Origin: Gemmatimonadota bacterium
Lineage (GTDB): Bacteria; Gemmatimonadota; Gemmatimonadetes; Longimicrobiales; UBA6960
DNA length: 6,561 bases
Direction: 5' to 3'
Assembly: GCA_022564535.1 (NCBI GenBank)
Contig: JADFLD010000125.1
Coordinates: forward strand, 1-6,561
Shown piece after piece: positions 6,419 through 6,561 of this stretch. Made by a program: the position numbers and the translations under genes. The first letter of the stretch is position 1, and each line of letters begins with the position of its first letter. The notes under the pieces were generated by a model. The model worked only from the letters and a program-made list of their open reading frames with translations, made no database searches and had not been told where the DNA came from.

Positions 6419-6561
6419 GCGCGCGCGTGCACGTCGAGGTCGATACGCCGATCGCGACGGTGAGGCTCGACGGCCCCGAGCGACACAACGTCCTCGACAT
6501 CGACGGATGGCGGGCGGTCGGGGAAGCCTTCCGGGGGCTCTCAGAACGTTCTGACGTGCTC
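6415..6561 (+). CDS. Enoyl-CoA hydratase/isomerase (crotonase) family protein, N-terminal fragment
   Basis: Only the first 49 codons are in the window; the frame is open to the right edge. The N-terminus (VHVEVDTPIATVRLDGPERHNVLDIDGWRAVGEAF) matches the opening of crotonase-fold proteins: a strand ending in L/DGPE, then xxNVLD in place of the commoner N-A-L/M, then the first amphipathic helix. The oxyanion-hole and catalytic residues lie outside the window, so hydratase, isomerase, hydrolase or decarboxylase activity cannot be told apart. The ATG overlaps the TGA of the large TRAP subunit (ATGA), with no strong ribosome site of its own, so it is probably co-translated with the transporter. 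This suggests that the imported compound or a product of it is handled as a CoA thioester. Confidence 0.8.
   Translation, partial: MSARVHVEVDTPIATVRLDGPERHNVLDIDGWRAVGEAFRGLSERSDVL

Noticed and set aside
1..6561. Mobile elements, CRISPR arrays, tRNA or rRNA genes, or a new defence system
   Set aside because: No repeat array, transposase, terminal repeats, RNA-like stretch or nuclease/toxin motif was seen; coding density is almost complete and all genes belong to metabolic or transport families.

Overview
This is a GC-rich window (roughly two-thirds G+C by eye) from a bacterial chromosome. It holds six protein-coding genes packed with almost no spare DNA. A TRAP transporter whose binding protein carries a lipoprotein signal suggests a Gram-negative-type bacterium. 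I cannot place it further; a GC-rich environmental lineage (for example Gemmatimonadota, Acidobacteriota or Proteobacteria) would fit, but that is a guess.

Layout. Bases 1-2297 carry, on the minus strand, the first 765 codons of a large FAD-linked oxidase fused to a [4Fe-4S] domain (GlcD/GlcF-like or YdiJ-like). Its C-terminus runs off the left edge. A 134-base divergent intergenic region (2298-2431) follows. It contains a perfect 9-bp inverted repeat, a second outer 7-bp inverted repeat and a 9-bp direct repeat. From 2432 to the right edge, five plus-strand genes form an apparent operon: a class V (serine/alanine-glyoxylate type) aminotransferase starting at TTG, the three TRAP transporter subunits (lipoprotein binding protein, small 4-TM subunit, large multi-TM subunit), and the first 49 codons of an enoyl-CoA hydratase/isomerase family protein cut by the right edge. 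The last three are linked by ATGA stop/start overlaps.

How they may work together. By inference, the TRAP system imports an organic acid. The membrane-associated flavoprotein/Fe-S oxidase could oxidise a D-2-hydroxy acid (glycolate, D-lactate, D-2-hydroxyglutarate or similar) to the 2-oxo acid. The aminotransferase could convert glyoxylate or a related oxo acid to an amino acid. The hydratase-family gene suggests that at least part of the substrate is handled as a CoA thioester. The substrate cannot be read from the sequence.

I found no mobile element, CRISPR array, RNA gene or clearly new system. The most interesting points are the gene combination and the symmetric regulatory region between the two divergent transcription units.
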